Below, one piece after another: positions 13,601-25,340 of a stretch of 64,000 nucleotides of DNA; position 1 is the stretch's first letter, and each line of letters starts with the position of its first letter. The position numbers and the translations under genes were made by a program. Under the pieces are notes generated by a model that was given only the letters and a program-made list of their open reading frames with translations, searched no databases and was not told the origin of the DNA. Location: contig OZ316896.1 in assembly GCA_973895155.1 (NCBI GenBank), positions 12,648,001-12,712,000 on the forward strand, written 5' to 3'. This DNA is from Marsupella aquatica (Eukaryota; Marchantiophyta).

Positions 13601-14212
13601 ATGATTTGCCCGCGATTAGCATAGCAAAGTGCAATCAACGAAGGATGGGTGCTGCTAAATATCTATTTTACTATGAATGAATGTAGAAGTTCTGAGGGCA
13701 CTCCAAAACGAATCCAAGTGCAAGAACGATAATAGGATCTAAACAAACCTCATGGGTCTTATTAGATTTCAGGATATTGGCGAATAGTGCAGGTCCGAGG
13801 ATGGAATTTTCCGCTGCCCAGACAAATGCTCTGAGTCCTGTCCCTGTCAGTTTGGGCACTGAACATCAACCACAAGAACGAAAGTCGTATCGTGAGAGCG
13901 ATTTCTTCCTGGCAGCTGGTTTTGAACAATACTTTCGTCAGAGAACGAGTATACGAACCAAAACATTCCAATAGGGCGGGACACACGGCAGGCGTGAAAG
14001 TCCAAGCCAAGACTACAGAATCACAACGACTGAAATGGCGGAATCCGTGAGACGATTTTGCTGAGGGATCTAGAACACCAAAATTCGCCATCTCACTGAG
14101 AAAGAGGTTTGAAGAGCACGATATACACACCAACAACGTACGGCGACTCATACTTTGGTGGATCTGCGAGTACGTCCGCAGCAGGACGCAACCTTCTTAT
14201 CTGTTCAGCCAT
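7644..14212 (-). CDS. FAAH: Fatty acid amide hydrolase (amidase signature family)
   Basis: Twenty exons on the minus strand: 14131-14212, 13749-13858, 13278-13338, 12856-13070, 12577-12706, 12115-12192, 11797-11944, 11486-11598, 11223-11298, 11026-11097, 10497-10548, 9940-10017, 9730-9813, 9459-9562, 9170-9259, 8861-8929, 8645-8709, 8402-8463, 8015-8110 and 7644-7700. They sum to 1842 bp, or 613 aa (Arabidopsis FAAH is 607), and every junction keeps phase. The enzyme hydrolyses N-acylethanolamines to ethanolamine and a fatty acid, in endomembranes. The amidase Ser-cisSer-Lys triad is present: K214 (FAVKDDID), S290 (TGGSSAGS) and S314 (GTDVGGSIRIPS), with the family's spacing of 76 and 24 residues. 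N-terminal [14 protein letters not shown] and C-terminal [17 protein letters not shown] and [10 protein letters not shown] also match the plant family. Intron 4 (12707-12855) appears to use a GC donor. Donors GTGCCG after exon 17 and GTTATT after exon 13 are weak. The gene appears intact. Confidence 0.93.
10072..10111. repeat. Perfect 14-bp inverted repeat in a FAAH intron
   Basis: GACATCCACTCCGT at 10072-10085 pairs with its exact reverse complement at 10098-10111, leaving a 12-nt loop. It lies in the intron 10018-10496 of FAAH. It can form a hairpin in the pre-mRNA; no function is known. Confidence 0.8.
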
Positions 14213-14685
14213 TTTAAAATTGCGGTTGCTTAATCTCTGCAATCTGCATCCACACCAAACAAAGCACAAGGCTCTAAGTCGGTATCGAGTGACTGAGTGA
14301 CTGAGACGGAAACTGCAACTGCAACTGATCAACGCTCGGAAGGCGAAAAGCACAGAGCTATCCGGTGTGATCTACGAAACTCTCGCCCCGACAGGACAGT
14401 GCAAGCTTTCATCCGCACGAATTCCTTAGTAGAAAGTGAAAACAGAAAGGATGTCTCATGCTCTGTCCGTCTGTCTACAATCACATCTGACAAGTGCATT
14501 TCTGTCAGCCATTGCACCACTCGTGAAGGTGGCCAGGCCAGTAAATCTTCTGCTCACTTGTTCTTTCTCAATCCATGAGGTGATTCTTGTGCACACTTTA
14601 CCAGGAGTCAAATCAAGTCGAATCGAATCGAAAGACAGTGCTTTCGCCGAGATCGGAGTCCACCTTCCTCGCTCTCTCGACTCGC

Positions 14686-14692
14686 TATATAT
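14686..14692 (-). promoter_or_regulatory. TATA-like element upstream of FAAH
   Basis: Minus-strand reading is ATATATAG, about 475 bp upstream of the FAAH start codon, followed by a pyrimidine/purine-rich leader. The long distance would require a long 5' UTR or a leader intron, so this is only a candidate. Confidence 0.22.
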
Positions 14693-14862
14693 GTCAAATG
14701 CGACGTATCATTCTGTAAATGCCTCGCGCATTACGCCATACAGCTGCCTCGTGCACCGCGATCATCATCTCTGGTTCCAAGCCTCTAAGCCTTCATAGCA
14801 AAAACCTCTGAGGCTCATGATTCCGTGATTCCCTCTCTCGCAGAGTCGCGCACGCGAACAAC

Positions 14863-14936
14863 TCCAGATTCTCCAGATTCTCCAGATTCTCCTTCATTAC
14901 ATTACGATACGATACACTACAATACAATACAATACA
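14863..14936. repeat. Short tandem repeats upstream of FAAH
   Basis: Three units of TCCAGATTC occur at 14863-14889, then (ATTAC)2, (GATAC)2 and (AATAC)3 runs at 14896-14936. Simple repeats only. Confidence 0.8.
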
Positions 14937-15439
14937 ATTCCTCGTGAGAAAGCATCAGCCTTCTATTCATTCTTCTGATAGTCTAACAAGTTGTCAGTCG
15001 TCAGAAGGAGAATTATATATTACGCTGTATCAGTATCACAGTAGGGCTGACCTTCCTCCAGCGATGGCAGAATTAGAGCTTCCTTCAGTGATGGCAGGAT
15101 CAATTACTAAACAAACAAACAAAAACAAATAGCTTTGGCTGCTGGGTTTGTTTCAGAGTACGATTTGGGATTGGGTGGAATGGTTTCCTCCCAGAGATTT
15201 CACGTGGAGCTGGAGGACCTGAAGAAATAATGGAGAGCAGTTATGGAGTGTTGGTCTCATCGACATGCCAGTGACAGGCTGCAGTGCCACTAAAGGGTCA
15301 ACCGGGTCCAAATGCCAAAGTCACCATGGAGTGAGGACTGGGGGCACATTTGAACTAAATATCTTTACCTCTTAAATCTCTCTCCTGGTTATTTGTTGGT
15401 ACTTTGCAGTGCAAATATCTAACTTAAAGCCAGTTTAGA

Positions 15440-16060
15440 ATTTGATAATCCCTCTTTACAGGGCATTGTGGGAGATAATGCCTCTAAAACAAAGGCTTTA
15501 GCTTTGAGTTTTGAGGGACTACAGCCCATACTATGCCAGTTTAGAATTTGATAATCCCTCTTTAGAGAGCATTGTGGACGATGATGCCCCTAAAACAGGC
15601 TTTAGCTTTGAGTTTTGATGGACTACCCATACTGCTCAGCCTCAATACGATTAAAAGGCCTAAACATCTTTTATTTTTTGTAAAAGCAGAGAAGTTTCAC
15701 AATGTGTTTATCTAAATTTTGACTGTGCATTCTTCTCCATAAATGACCTGAAATTTACAAAGAGGAAAATCATGAAGTGTATAGTGATGTCCTGTTTGCA
15801 TACAGGACATTGTGAGCCATAAACCCTCCCCCGAGTGTGGGCTTTAGCTCATTAGAGGGGCCATTATTGCCCACAATGCTCTGGTAATGGGACTTCAATA
15901 CACATAGAGACCTGAAAGATATCTTATCTATACTACTTCCAGTAAAAGTAAAGGAGACTCTTCATAGTGAGCTGATCCAAATTTGGACTGTGCATTCCTC
16001 TCTATAAAGCACCAAAGTCACAAAGAGAAAAAAATTCCTTAGGGGCATGGAGCTTTTGCA
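15440..16060. repeat. Dispersed repeat, copies 2-4 in tandem
   Basis: The block GCCAGTTTAGAATTTGATAA is followed by CATTGTGG...AATGCC and TTTAGCTTTGAGTTTTGA at about 15430-15520, and again at 15537-15625. A second module, CTGTGCATTCTTCTCCATAA with AATTTACAAAGAG, occurs at 15715-15770 and, more diverged, at 15980-16030. The same modules occur at 4980-5230. This is an unclassified repeat family with local duplication. Confidence 0.65.
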
Positions 16061-16194
16061 ATTTGGTTTTACTTTGCATTCAGCAACATTTGTTTGTACT
16101 TTGTAGTGCCATTATCGCATAAGTAGGGGCAAATGTGTGAACGCCCAGCAAAAGTTTTCGGCTATCAAACATTCTAAAAAAAAAGAAAATTCAG

Positions 16195-16905
16195 AGTAGA
16201 GCTCCAAGCATCCCAAAGACCTTTCATAAGGGCATTGTCCCAGAAAAGCATCCAGGGCAGGCCTGCCCTCGAGCTTTATCCAGGACAATGCTCTCATGAG
16301 AAGGCTTCGTTACAAATTGAAAATGGACACTTTGCTTAGCAATAAAGAGTTGAACAGTTGGCTCAAGTTGGAATGACCTGAGCTGTTGGCATGGAAATAA
16401 CCAATCTAACTAATAATTCTAGAAGAGAAACTAGATAACAGTTTATGGTCTAGAATGAAGTCTTAGATTCTCTAGACTATTCTTACAAGGAATCTCTTTT
16501 CCGCAGAGTTTGTTCCTACTCAACTGTATTTACGTTCAGGGTATGCCATAATTGGGCTAATAAATGCAGAATGCAAGAGTGAATCTGACTAACCTGGCAT
16601 ATGAGTGGCTCCACTCAACCAACCGGGCACGACCAAATGTGGCATGTCTGGCAAAGCACCAACTGTTGTATTAAGATACTCCCACTAACTCAAAATGTGA
16701 TTTTATTGTTGAGGGGACTCCACTGTTCATTTGCATAGTTACGAGATGGACGCCGTAAGTTTGGGTGGGATCTACATTCCAAACTTGACAAGCCTTCTCA
16801 TGAGAGCATCGTCCTCAATAAAGTCCAAGGGCAGTTTGGTTGTGCGAGGTACTTTTTGTCCGAGCAATACTCTTGGGATAGGACTTGAGGATGCTTGGAG
16901 CCCAA
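16195..16905. repeat. Diverged inverted repeat, arms of about 110 bp
   Basis: The arm at about 16195-16300, read on the minus strand, contains CTCATGAGAGCATTGTCCT, then GAGGGCAG and GGATGCTTGGAGC. The arm at about 16798-16905 contains the same blocks on the plus strand, as CTCATGAGAGCATCGTCCT, AAGGGCAG and GGATGCTTGGAGC. About 500 bp separate the arms. It may be two oppositely inserted fragments of one repeat, or an old foldback element. No coding region is recognised. Confidence 0.55.
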
Positions 16906-17264
16906 TATGAGTTTTTCACAAGTTTGTTTGTCTATGAAACTTAGTTGAGTGTGAATTCTGTGAGTTGTGAGCAGCCTAGATAGGCTGTCCAAGGTGTTTT
17001 CCCATTCTTTCCATTTGGCTCAGTGTAAATGCTGCTCAATTTACAAATGACAAAGGCAGGGAAGGCCATGCAGGATAGGACTCCTATTTTTCCAAAGGTC
17101 TCTGAAAACATTTATTTTGAGTTAGGATGACAGTCTCCCTTGCACTCCTGCTTTTGGGTGATAATATTTTACAACCTCCTCCCGAATGCTTTGAAGGACT
17201 ATGTTTGCAGTGTTTTCCATGTAGCCTGAGCTTAAACCACAACTACCTATATAGGAGCTACTCC

Positions 17265-17410
17265 CAGTTTCACTAGGAATGAGCTTGGGCTCTGCCTTTT
17301 ATGGTGGTTTCACTAGGAAGGAGCTTGGGCAGTTTCACTAGGAATGAGCTTGGGCTCTGCCTATTATGGTATTTTCACTAGGAATGAGCTTGGGCTCTGC
17401 CTATTATGGT
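17265..17410. repeat. Minisatellite, about four units
   Basis: Units begin TTTCACTAGGAATGAGCTTG and continue GGCTCTGCCTATTATGGT. Starts lie at about 17268, 17308, 17332 and 17373; the second unit is truncated. The near identity of the units points to recent expansion. Confidence 0.85.
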
Positions 17411-17484
17411 GCGTACAATGTTCAGCACAGGACAGGAATGGAGTTTTTATGGCCAGGTGTGCTTTTAAGACTTGGGGGCACCTG

Positions 17485-17572
17485 TCTAGGATGGCTACCT
17501 TTGCAAAACCAAGCGACACTATGGTCTGTCTAGGATGGCTACCTTTGCAAAACCACGCAACACTATGGTCTA
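17485..17572. repeat. Direct repeat, two units of 43 bp
   Basis: GTCTAGGATGGCTACCTTTG followed by CAAAACCA(A/C)GC(G/A)ACACTATG occurs twice head to tail, with two visible differences. Confidence 0.85.
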
Positions 17573-18719
17573 ATGTGTCAATTGCAAAAGGTAGATTCGA
17601 GTCCAGATCCGTTCACTGCACTCGCATGGGTCTAACCCCTGACTGCTAGGTACTAAATCTAAAGACTTTGGTATGCTCCAAAGTGAAGTTCTTGCACAGG
17701 TCTCAAGTGTCAAAGAGGCATGGGTGGACAGGGATGGCAGGCACATGAAACCCAACTCTCGAGATGAAATTCAGACAACAAAAAATCCACACAGAAATCT
17801 CACGATGAGACGGTTTCCACTGTTCTAAATAAAGCATGGCTGTGACCGTGCCTGAACTCTACAGCTTCGTATCTTTACAAACATATTTAAGGCTTCGAGT
17901 TAGTCTTAATATGCAAGGTTTTTGTGTCCCCTTCAATGAGGTTTTTAACGATAAGAGTCTTTTTAATCAACACAGTAAATTAGGGGGGGTGCAAGTGCAT
18001 CCATTCCAGATCTCCAAACGACCGCATTATACCTCAGAAGTCATCATGCAATGACATGTTTCGAATGCATCTAAGGGCGGTAAAGTAATCGTTCAGAAGG
18101 TCACAAAAGTTTCATTTCACGAGTATTGCAAGGACAGGCCACAAAGGGAGAAAGGTGGTTGTTTCCCCGGCCTGCCTGCCCTACAGGGCCCTGCGTTGCG
18201 GGCCACACGCATCAGGTCTCAAGAGTGGTGTAGAACAGCTATAATCATAGACGTGGAAAGACTTCGACTTGCAAGCTGAGACACAATACATCTCCCTAAG
18301 GTATAATTGAAAGGCAGGGCACAAAGAGTAATCCTTGAGTTGGTGTGGATGATTTCAGTGCAGTATAATCAACTGGAAGTGATTTCAAACAGCTTGTATT
18401 TGTGCTCAAGTAGATGATCATCTCCTGAATCTAATGATCTTCTACACCTACACCTCCATCTTTCAATAGCCAAGCAAGTCAGTCAGAAGAAGCAGCATTT
18501 CATCTAAATGGCGTCCAATTCACCTTTTACACGGAATCGTCCTTGATGCCGTCATGCTGCCACTCTACAAAGCCACTTTGAAGCTCCTGACAGATCCATC
18601 ACCTGCTGCAGAGCCATATCTACGTAAACTAAAGTCATCTTTTCAATTTCTTTTCTTGAAAATGGATGGCTAAGCTATGTCTTTATGGAGTCACACGGAA
18701 CTACACGACCGTGCCAATC

Positions 18720-21700
18720 TCATTTGGCAAGCCAATAAACAACAAGAAATATTGTGCACGAGGCAATAACACCGGCAAGAATCAAGGTATCTTTGGATTT
18801 CTTCCGCTTGATGGATCCTGTGATCAAGGTAACAACAGACAAGTAAGTATTTAATATGTCTACCGCAAGATTCAAAGGGGCACAAGAGTTGTGGCTAATT
18901 CCCTGAACCATACGATAACCAAAAACCAAGACACAAGTCAATCGTAACAAGTTTATTGACCAGCCGTGCTCAGCACTTTGTCATTTGCAAAAATTCAGCA
19001 AAAAATTAACTATTTACGTCTGAAATAGTTCTTTGTTGAGCAACAGGTACAAGCCGCAACCAATATTTCCTCACCTAGAAGGCCACGGATGACTGGAAAG
19101 CTGTCTCCCAGTTGCTTTACTTTTCCTTGAATTTCTCCAAATGCAGTCCGCTGAGCTGCTAGTACACCCTTTGTTGTCTGGGCTTGGTTTATCACATCGT
19201 CAATCTTGAACCAACATGGAGCACAGCACACAGACAAGTCAAAGACAATAATGCGCATCTTTTGTTCCTGAAATTAATTGTATTCAACAATTCAACTGTC
19301 TTTCGCATGCTCATTAAAGAGTTTAGGCGAGATTAGGCGACAGAGGATAAGGATAGTAGTTGAAGTCAGTCCTGAGATATCTGACAGTGCAAGCCAATAT
19401 AATGAAATACAATTAAAAAGCTCGTGGCCAGTGCCTTCGGCGTGGGCACAAGTTTTTCTCCTTTCTCAAGTTCAAATGAAGCTTCCTCCCTCAGGTAACA
19501 CCTTCACTGAGTTCACCTTCGAGCCGACTTAATCTACACCGTCAACTTTGAGTTCCCAGTTAATCACAACTGTTGAAGTCAGATGACGCCTCACCCAGTT
19601 GATTGCCAAACTGAGATACATTATATAAGTAGAAATCTTGGAAAACTGTACGGTTATATTTGGTGTGATTCAAAAGCTGGGATCTTCATTGTGAAAGTTA
19701 TGCAACGGTAACAATGATTAAGTGACAAGGACCCACCGACGTAAGCTCATGCAAGCTACTTTCGAAAAGTAATTCTTCCCAACATACGCTTAGGTTGTCA
19801 TTAGCGACATGTGTTCACTTCAGCTTGCTTTGCTCCCTGTCTACTTCAAACTATACGTGATGGGACTACTGAAAATGAAGAGTAACGATACATGTTAAGT
19901 GAGCCAGTAAGATTTCCGGGTCAAAGCTACAAAACCAGGGCGTCCTTCTGAAAACACATGACTTCGTACTTGCAGCAATTTCAACGACACATTACAAGTT
20001 GCCTTTTCTTGATTTGTCTGTTGGAGGTGTGACTTTTCTGATACCTTGTGTATCCTTTACAAATCTTCCGAGCAGTTTTTTGCAAACTCGTAACAAGTCT
20101 TTAGACATGGAGATTCACAATCGAATTCTTAGTCCTAACTTTTCATCAGAGACTAATACTAGTTCCAGACTGTGTCACTCAACGATAATCTCTGCACTTG
20201 CTACAAGAATTTCCCGGTCAACCAAAAACATGCAAATCCACTGTGTCCCAAATAGGGTTCCAAGCATTCCAATTATTGTCATGGTCTGACAACGCATACC
20301 CAACAGAGCAGAGAGTGGAGTATTGTTCATACCTGTACAATATTCCCATGGATAGCACCCCGCTCCCTCAGTAAGCTAGGACCAGGCGATAAGCTTCCTG
20401 AAGCCTACAACACAGATATCAATTACACAATTGAGGAGCATAAGGCTATGAAGATAAAGTCCAAAGTGTTACCTCAAGGAAAACAGAAATATCATGACTC
20501 GAATTTTTTTCACTTCATAGAACTTCATACCCAAATCTTCGAGTCAAGAAAAGGTGCAAATTCTTTAGTACTTTTAACCCTCTTCCTCTGCACTCTTTGC
20601 AAATTGGCTCGCTTCACAATCAATGCTACTCACTCAAAAGTCAGCAGGCATGGGAGAGTCAACATGCCGGGGAGAGTCATCTCACAAAATGATTACAGTC
20701 CAAACATGAACTAATTCAAAGCTCCTTACACCATACTCCTAATTAACAAGATTACATTTACTTTGTATGAACCGAGAAAACTGGACGATAGAAGGACCTG
20801 TGTAAAGTTGAGTACCTTATACTCACTAATGTCGTTGCGTACAGAGGTCAAAAGCTCCGCATGTTCTCGCATGGAGCTAATGTTTCCCTTCGTCCTTCGG
20901 AATTCCTGGAAGCACCCAAGCAATGTCCAAACTAAAGATGAGGGTATACTTCAACCCTGCTTAGCGTACTCGATTGATCTACTTCTAAATGCAGAAAATA
21001 AAATACAAGTGTCCAAAACACTCTTACACCATCAAATTGTGGGCCTCTCCTTGGTCAAACCTCAATTATCAGAACGTCAAGGAAAAGCTAAACCATTTAA
21101 TCATATCCATGACTTCTAAGCGATACCTGAGTAAACTCATGAAGAATGTCTCTGTGTCTTGCAAGTTTCTGCGTGACAGACGTAGTGGAAGTTGCCCCCG
21201 CCACGCATCGACTCATAGCATCATTAATGTCGAGTAACTTTTCAAGCAGAGACTCAATCTCCATCTCCACTGACTTCCATGATCCATCCCCACCTAAGGC
21301 ATCTCCAGAAGCATCATGACCTGTAGAAATAGGCATCCAGACACCACAAACGGGATGTGATATCAGATGCGAGTAATGACCAACAGTCAAGGGAAGATCG
21401 ATAAGTTCTACAAGACATTCAAGTATCAATTCATCTCCATAGAAATCCAAAAGAGGTCATGACGAAATGCGAACACAATTTCGAATTCAACTTTGATAAC
21501 GACTTATTCTTCGCTACCTCATGACTAAGTTCGATAACTGTTTAATCTCAGACTTGTTATCACCCTGTGCCACTGAGAGCTCACAAGGAACGAAGAAAGT
21601 CTTAATACACAAGGGGAATTTACCTCCATGGGCTAGCATGCCCCCAAGCTTGGCGTATGATGACAACTTCACATCAAGGTCACCCTCTATCTTACGAGCC

Positions 21701-21741
21701 TCCTTCCTCAGCTCCTCCCATCCCAGATCTCCGTCCTCCAT
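18720..21741 (-). CDS. GOS12: Golgi SNARE, GOS12/GOS28-type Qb-SNARE
   Basis: Six exons on the minus strand: 21624-21741, 21127-21320, 20816-20905, 20333-20404, 19075-19204 and 18720-18817. They total 702 bp, or 233 aa, the usual size. All introns are GT-AG and phases agree. The N-terminus (GWEELRKEARKIEGDLDVKL) starts the regulatory helices. SVEMEIESLLEKLLDINDAM and TSVTQKLARHRDILHEFTQE follow. The SNARE helix runs through HAELLTSVRNDISEYK and the IDDVINQAQTTKGVL and FGEIQGKVKQLGDSFPVIRG blocks. The tail SIKRKKSKDTLILAGVIASC plus a short hydrophobic end (FLVVYWLAK) is a C-terminal membrane anchor. Proteins of this family sit in cis/medial Golgi membranes and form the Qb part of SNARE complexes in ER-Golgi and intra-Golgi fusion. 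The gene appears complete. Its first exon and 5' flank are duplicated 12.8 kb to the right, upstream of GTP cyclohydrolase I. Confidence 0.95.
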
Positions 21742-22303
21742 TGCCTACCTGCCTGTTTTCTTTCTGCTCCAAAGTAAACCCTAATTGGCCTCAGGACCCT
21801 CCGTTTGCAAATCGGCCCTAAGTATTTTTCGACGCCCTCCTAAGCCTGTTTCTCCTTCCACCGGGAATGACCAAGAAGAAAAGGAGATGTTCACATCAAA
21901 ACCAGTAGCATCTTAAGTCCAGCCTTATGCTCAACTTCGTCTCTCGCCTACGCCATCGTCATTACAGCGATCTGGGCTCGCTCTCTCACCACGTGAACTC
22001 ATTATCTGGACCTTGCACCTGTAGTTAGTCAGCCCTGCGTGCGACCTCCACCCAGCCCGACGGCAGTCTCGATATCGGAAACCTCCAGCACTTCTAAACA
22101 AACACAACCAATTTACTGAAGCCGATCAGAACTCTTCACACTCTGCTCTCCGATTTGTTCGCCGCTTGCTTCTGAAAGCCCATAGCATCTCATGAACCGT
22201 TTCAACAGGATCGATCACAACCCAACCCAAACATTCAGTTCCTGCGCTTGCAATGGGAACAACAACAACACGGTCAAGGCGTGCAGGGAGACGAAAATCC
22301 AAG
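21453..22303. repeat. Duplicated block A1: GOS12 intron 1 part, exon 1 and 5' flank
   Basis: This 851-bp block matches 34277-35087 nearly throughout, in the same orientation. Similarity starts at GAGGTCAT inside GOS12 intron 1, covers exon 1, and ends around GACGAAAATCCAAG in the 5' flank. The copies differ by scattered substitutions. This copy keeps about 45 bp near 22115-22160 that the other lacks, and lacks about 13 bp that the other has. It is taken as the parent because the rest of GOS12 is attached here. Confidence 0.93.
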
Positions 22304-22882
22304 TCTAGACGAGTGCGAAGATCGAGCACATTGGCGATTGATTCTGCACCACGATCGAGGAGAGGGTGGTACACACTATCGAGACCCGTACTCATCCGTA
22401 ACCTACCAAGACAAGGGGAGGAAATGGAGAAATAAGGTAAGGGGTTTGAGAAAAAGGAAGAGGGGACATGTTTCTCCCTTTCGAGTTGTTTTTTTCCTTA
22501 TATTTGTAGAGCATTCTAGAGACGACGTCTCACATATCTCTGTCTATGTAATTTATCTAATCTAAACATTATAATTTGCAGTGACTGTTTTTTTCATGGT
22601 GTACTTACAACATGTGTCAAACCCTTCCCCATTTCCTACCAAACATGAGATGGGCTTGACTGATTACTCCCCCACAAGCACTTTCTACAGTTCACACATT
22701 CCTTGAAATCCACTTGTCAGGACAAAAGGTCTCCCTACAGAGTATGAGTACCTGGCCATCTCACTTGCGCTCGACCATGCTCAACGTTAGTTACAATTGG
22801 CAATACTATCCAATGCACTTGCATTGAGCCATCTCCCACATGCTCTTGGGATTTTGGAGAGCTTATAGGAGTTCCTCATGCC

Positions 22883-23229
22883 TGTTGAGCATAGATGACA
22901 ATCGCAATGGCAAGCCCATGAACCATCCAACGCACAAGAGTCGACACAAAGAGATACGTGGTTCACCGTCACATGAGGCTACATCCACAAGAACACACAT
23001 GAACTTTACTGTACTTCTAGGCCGACCGGCCATACCAAGCATCCACAGCGCAAGGTATCTCTATCTCTCAACTAGCTCCGTAACAATGAGCCTGAGTTCC
23101 CACTCTCCAAGCAAACACCGTTTGGTTATAGAGTGTGCACAGCTTGACTAACCTAACCAAGTCTGTGACTAAGGTTAGCCCTTAACTATGGTACATTCGT
23201 AACTCTAGACCTAAGAGTAAATCCTAACA
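22883..23229 (-). mobile_element. Solo LTR of a Copia-like family (347 bp, subfamily B)
   Basis: Plus-strand ends are TGTTGAGCATAG...CCTAACA, the reverse complement of an LTR TGTTAGG...CTCAACA. It shares GAGATACGTGGTTCACC, GGCCGACCGGCCATACCAAG and CTCAACTAGCTCCGTAACAA with the LTR at 54741-55084. The flanks are ATGCC before and TGCCG after; the target duplication is ambiguous because the terminal A can be read as shared. No internal region remains, as expected after LTR-LTR recombination. Confidence 0.85.
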
Positions 23230-23619
23230 TGCCGTTGTCCTCTTGTCTTTTGGTGGTGGCCTTTGGCGCTCTGGGAATATTCTCCCACAATTTTCTTGGG
23301 AAAGAAATTTGTAACCTTATTTACATCTGGCAAGTGTTACAACCCGACCCAGGACCGGACCCCAAGTTGACTTTTTTATTTTTGTTTTTCTTTGCCCTTT
23401 ATGAGGTTTGTATCTCTTACTCCTGATCGTTTATTGATTGTTATGTTATTTATACAAGTTGACTAGTTTGCACCCAGATCCCCAAATTAATTGTTTAGGG
23501 GATTTTAACCTGTCCAGGGAGCAGAATTTTGTAATGGGGTCCAGGTCCTCTACAATGGGAGAATAGCTTGGGTCCAAGTGAGGTTGCAATGCCTACAGAG
23601 TTATACTTGGAATGGGTGT

Positions 23620-23752
23620 CTTTCTTTTCTTTTTTCTTTTTTTAAAGGGGAAATCTGTGAGACCCCACAGAAAAGGAATAGCCAATCACAACATTTGAAC
23701 CCAAGATCTGTCGGTCTCAACATCTGAACCCAAGACCTATCAGTCTCCACTC
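23620..23752 (-). mobile_element. Possible SINE-like retroposon with 12-bp target duplication
   Basis: TGGAATGGGTGT occurs at 23608-23619 and again at 23753-23764. Between them the left end is a T-rich run (TTTCTTTTCTTTTTTC...), an A-rich tail when read on the minus strand. The minus-strand body has two copies of TCTTGGGTTCA(A/G)ATGTTG, which resemble a pol III B box. Poly(A)-type tail plus target duplication suggest L1-type retroposition. No tRNA body is recognised, so the class is uncertain. Confidence 0.4.
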
Positions 23753-24179
23753 TGGAATGGGTGTTTTTAAAGTGCAAGTTTTCCATATGACATAAGTACA
23801 AACCTTAGTATTATATACTTTACTGCCTATATGATTCCCCAGCTCCAAACAAGAATCTGGCACACACAATAGTTCACAGATCAATTTTGGATCAATTTCA
23901 GAACATCCATAGAGACCTGAGTGGTACTAAGTTCTTTTCTGTGACAAATTTCTGCCTTCTTAAAAAGCTTTTGGATAAATTTCACTAGTTTTTTGGGGTT
24001 CAATTAAACAATTCCCACCAAGCCCCACGGTCTAAAAGCCAGGATCTGATGTGTCTCCTTAAATCTAGGGATACAGAAACAAGAAATTGCATCCAAAGTA
24101 CCACAACTAAGGGAACAAATTCCACATGGAGGATGATTGAGTTTGAATGCATGGCTTCATTGAAGATAAACTTCAAGAT

Positions 24180-24512
24180 TGTTGAACATAGACGACAATC
24201 GCAACGGCAAGCCCATGAGTCATCCAACACACAAGAGTCGACACCGAGAGATACGTGGTTCACCTCCACATGAAGCTTCGTCCACGGGAACACACATGAG
24301 CTTTACCGACCGGCCATACCAAGCATCCACAGCGCAAGCTCTCCCTATCTCTCAACTAGCTCCGTAACAATGAGCCTGAGTTCCCACTCTCCAAGCAAAC
24401 ACCGCTTGGTTATAGAGTGTGCACAACATGACTAACCTAACCAAGTCTGTGACTAAGGTTAGCCTTAACTACGGTACAGTCGTAACTCTAGACCTAAGAG
24501 TAAATCCTAACA
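24180..24512 (-). mobile_element. Solo LTR of the same Copia-like family (333 bp, subfamily B)
   Basis: Ends are TGTTGAACATAG...CCTAACA on the plus strand. It is close to the LTR at 22883-23229, including TTGGTTATAGAGTGTGCACA, which the 54741 LTR lacks. The flanks AAGAT (before) and AAGAC (after) look like a 5-bp target duplication with one later change. Confidence 0.88.
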
Positions 24513-24574
24513 AAGACGATCAGGTTGCATCATTACCATTGGTGAGCCAGACATAGTTTTGCAAATTTTCCTCA

Positions 24575-25340
24575 GTCCTCTTGGAACTATACACCTCCAT
24601 GTTTGCCAAAATGCTGAGATAGACTTTGCAATCCAGGATGCACTAGAGTAAAACAGTCTCTTTTGCTTATGCCTCTCTTCTGCATATGTGGTACATGTTA
24701 CAGCAATGAGTGAAATTTGGCAAGAAAACCAGACAGTCATCTTTGGAAATGCTTGAGCATTTTAATCTTCAATGAAATCTGAAGATATAAGGTTCATTGG
24801 AAAGATTTTTCCAAGCCGCCTCTGATTAGTTTAAAACACCAAATCCATTCTACATCACAGGAGACAATGCCAAGCTACCTCTGATTAGCCTAAAACACCA
24901 AATGTGGACACTGAGTGATCAAGTAATCTTAAGAAATTCAAAGCTCTCAATTTGATGAAACTAGCATATTAGATTTATTGGAAATACCTTCCTTTTAACT
25001 AGCCCGGATACAGCTGAGACTGATATCTAAGGTCAAATCTTTGCTGTTAAAATTGTTTGGAAACAATACGGGTGTCAATGAGTGAAGGTGTAAAGGGTGT
25101 CATGCGGTGGGGTTGAATAGTTCAGGGCTTCATCCATCTGGGCTTCAACTTCTCCTAAACTTAGAACCTGAAAAGGACCAATTTACTAAAACGGGCCAAA
25201 CAAAGTACAACTGTGTAAAAGCAAAAGAAAAGTGGTCTAGAGTGAACGAACACCACATTCAAAACCTCAGAAACCTACAATGATGATATTGATGATGAAT
25301 GCACTTCTCGTTCACTTTTTAGGACAACTTTACCTTCAAA
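24575..25340. repeat. Duplicated block A2
   Basis: This block matches 36131-36855 in order, with many substitutions and small indels. Shared anchors include CCTCTTGGAACTAT, TTTCCAAGCCGCCTCTGATT, CATTCTACATCACAGGAGA and AAAGGACCAATTTA. Together with block A1 it is collinear with blocks B1/B2. No coding sequence is recognised. Confidence 0.7.

Noticed and set aside
17567-17640. GATTCGAGTCC, like a tRNA B box
   Set aside because: The flanks do not form the T stem or an acceptor stem, and no A box is placed correctly.
22126-22395. Minus-strand ORF of 89 aa in block A1
   Set aside because: It crosses the edge of the GOS12 duplication, and block B1 does not keep this frame, so it is not treated as coding.
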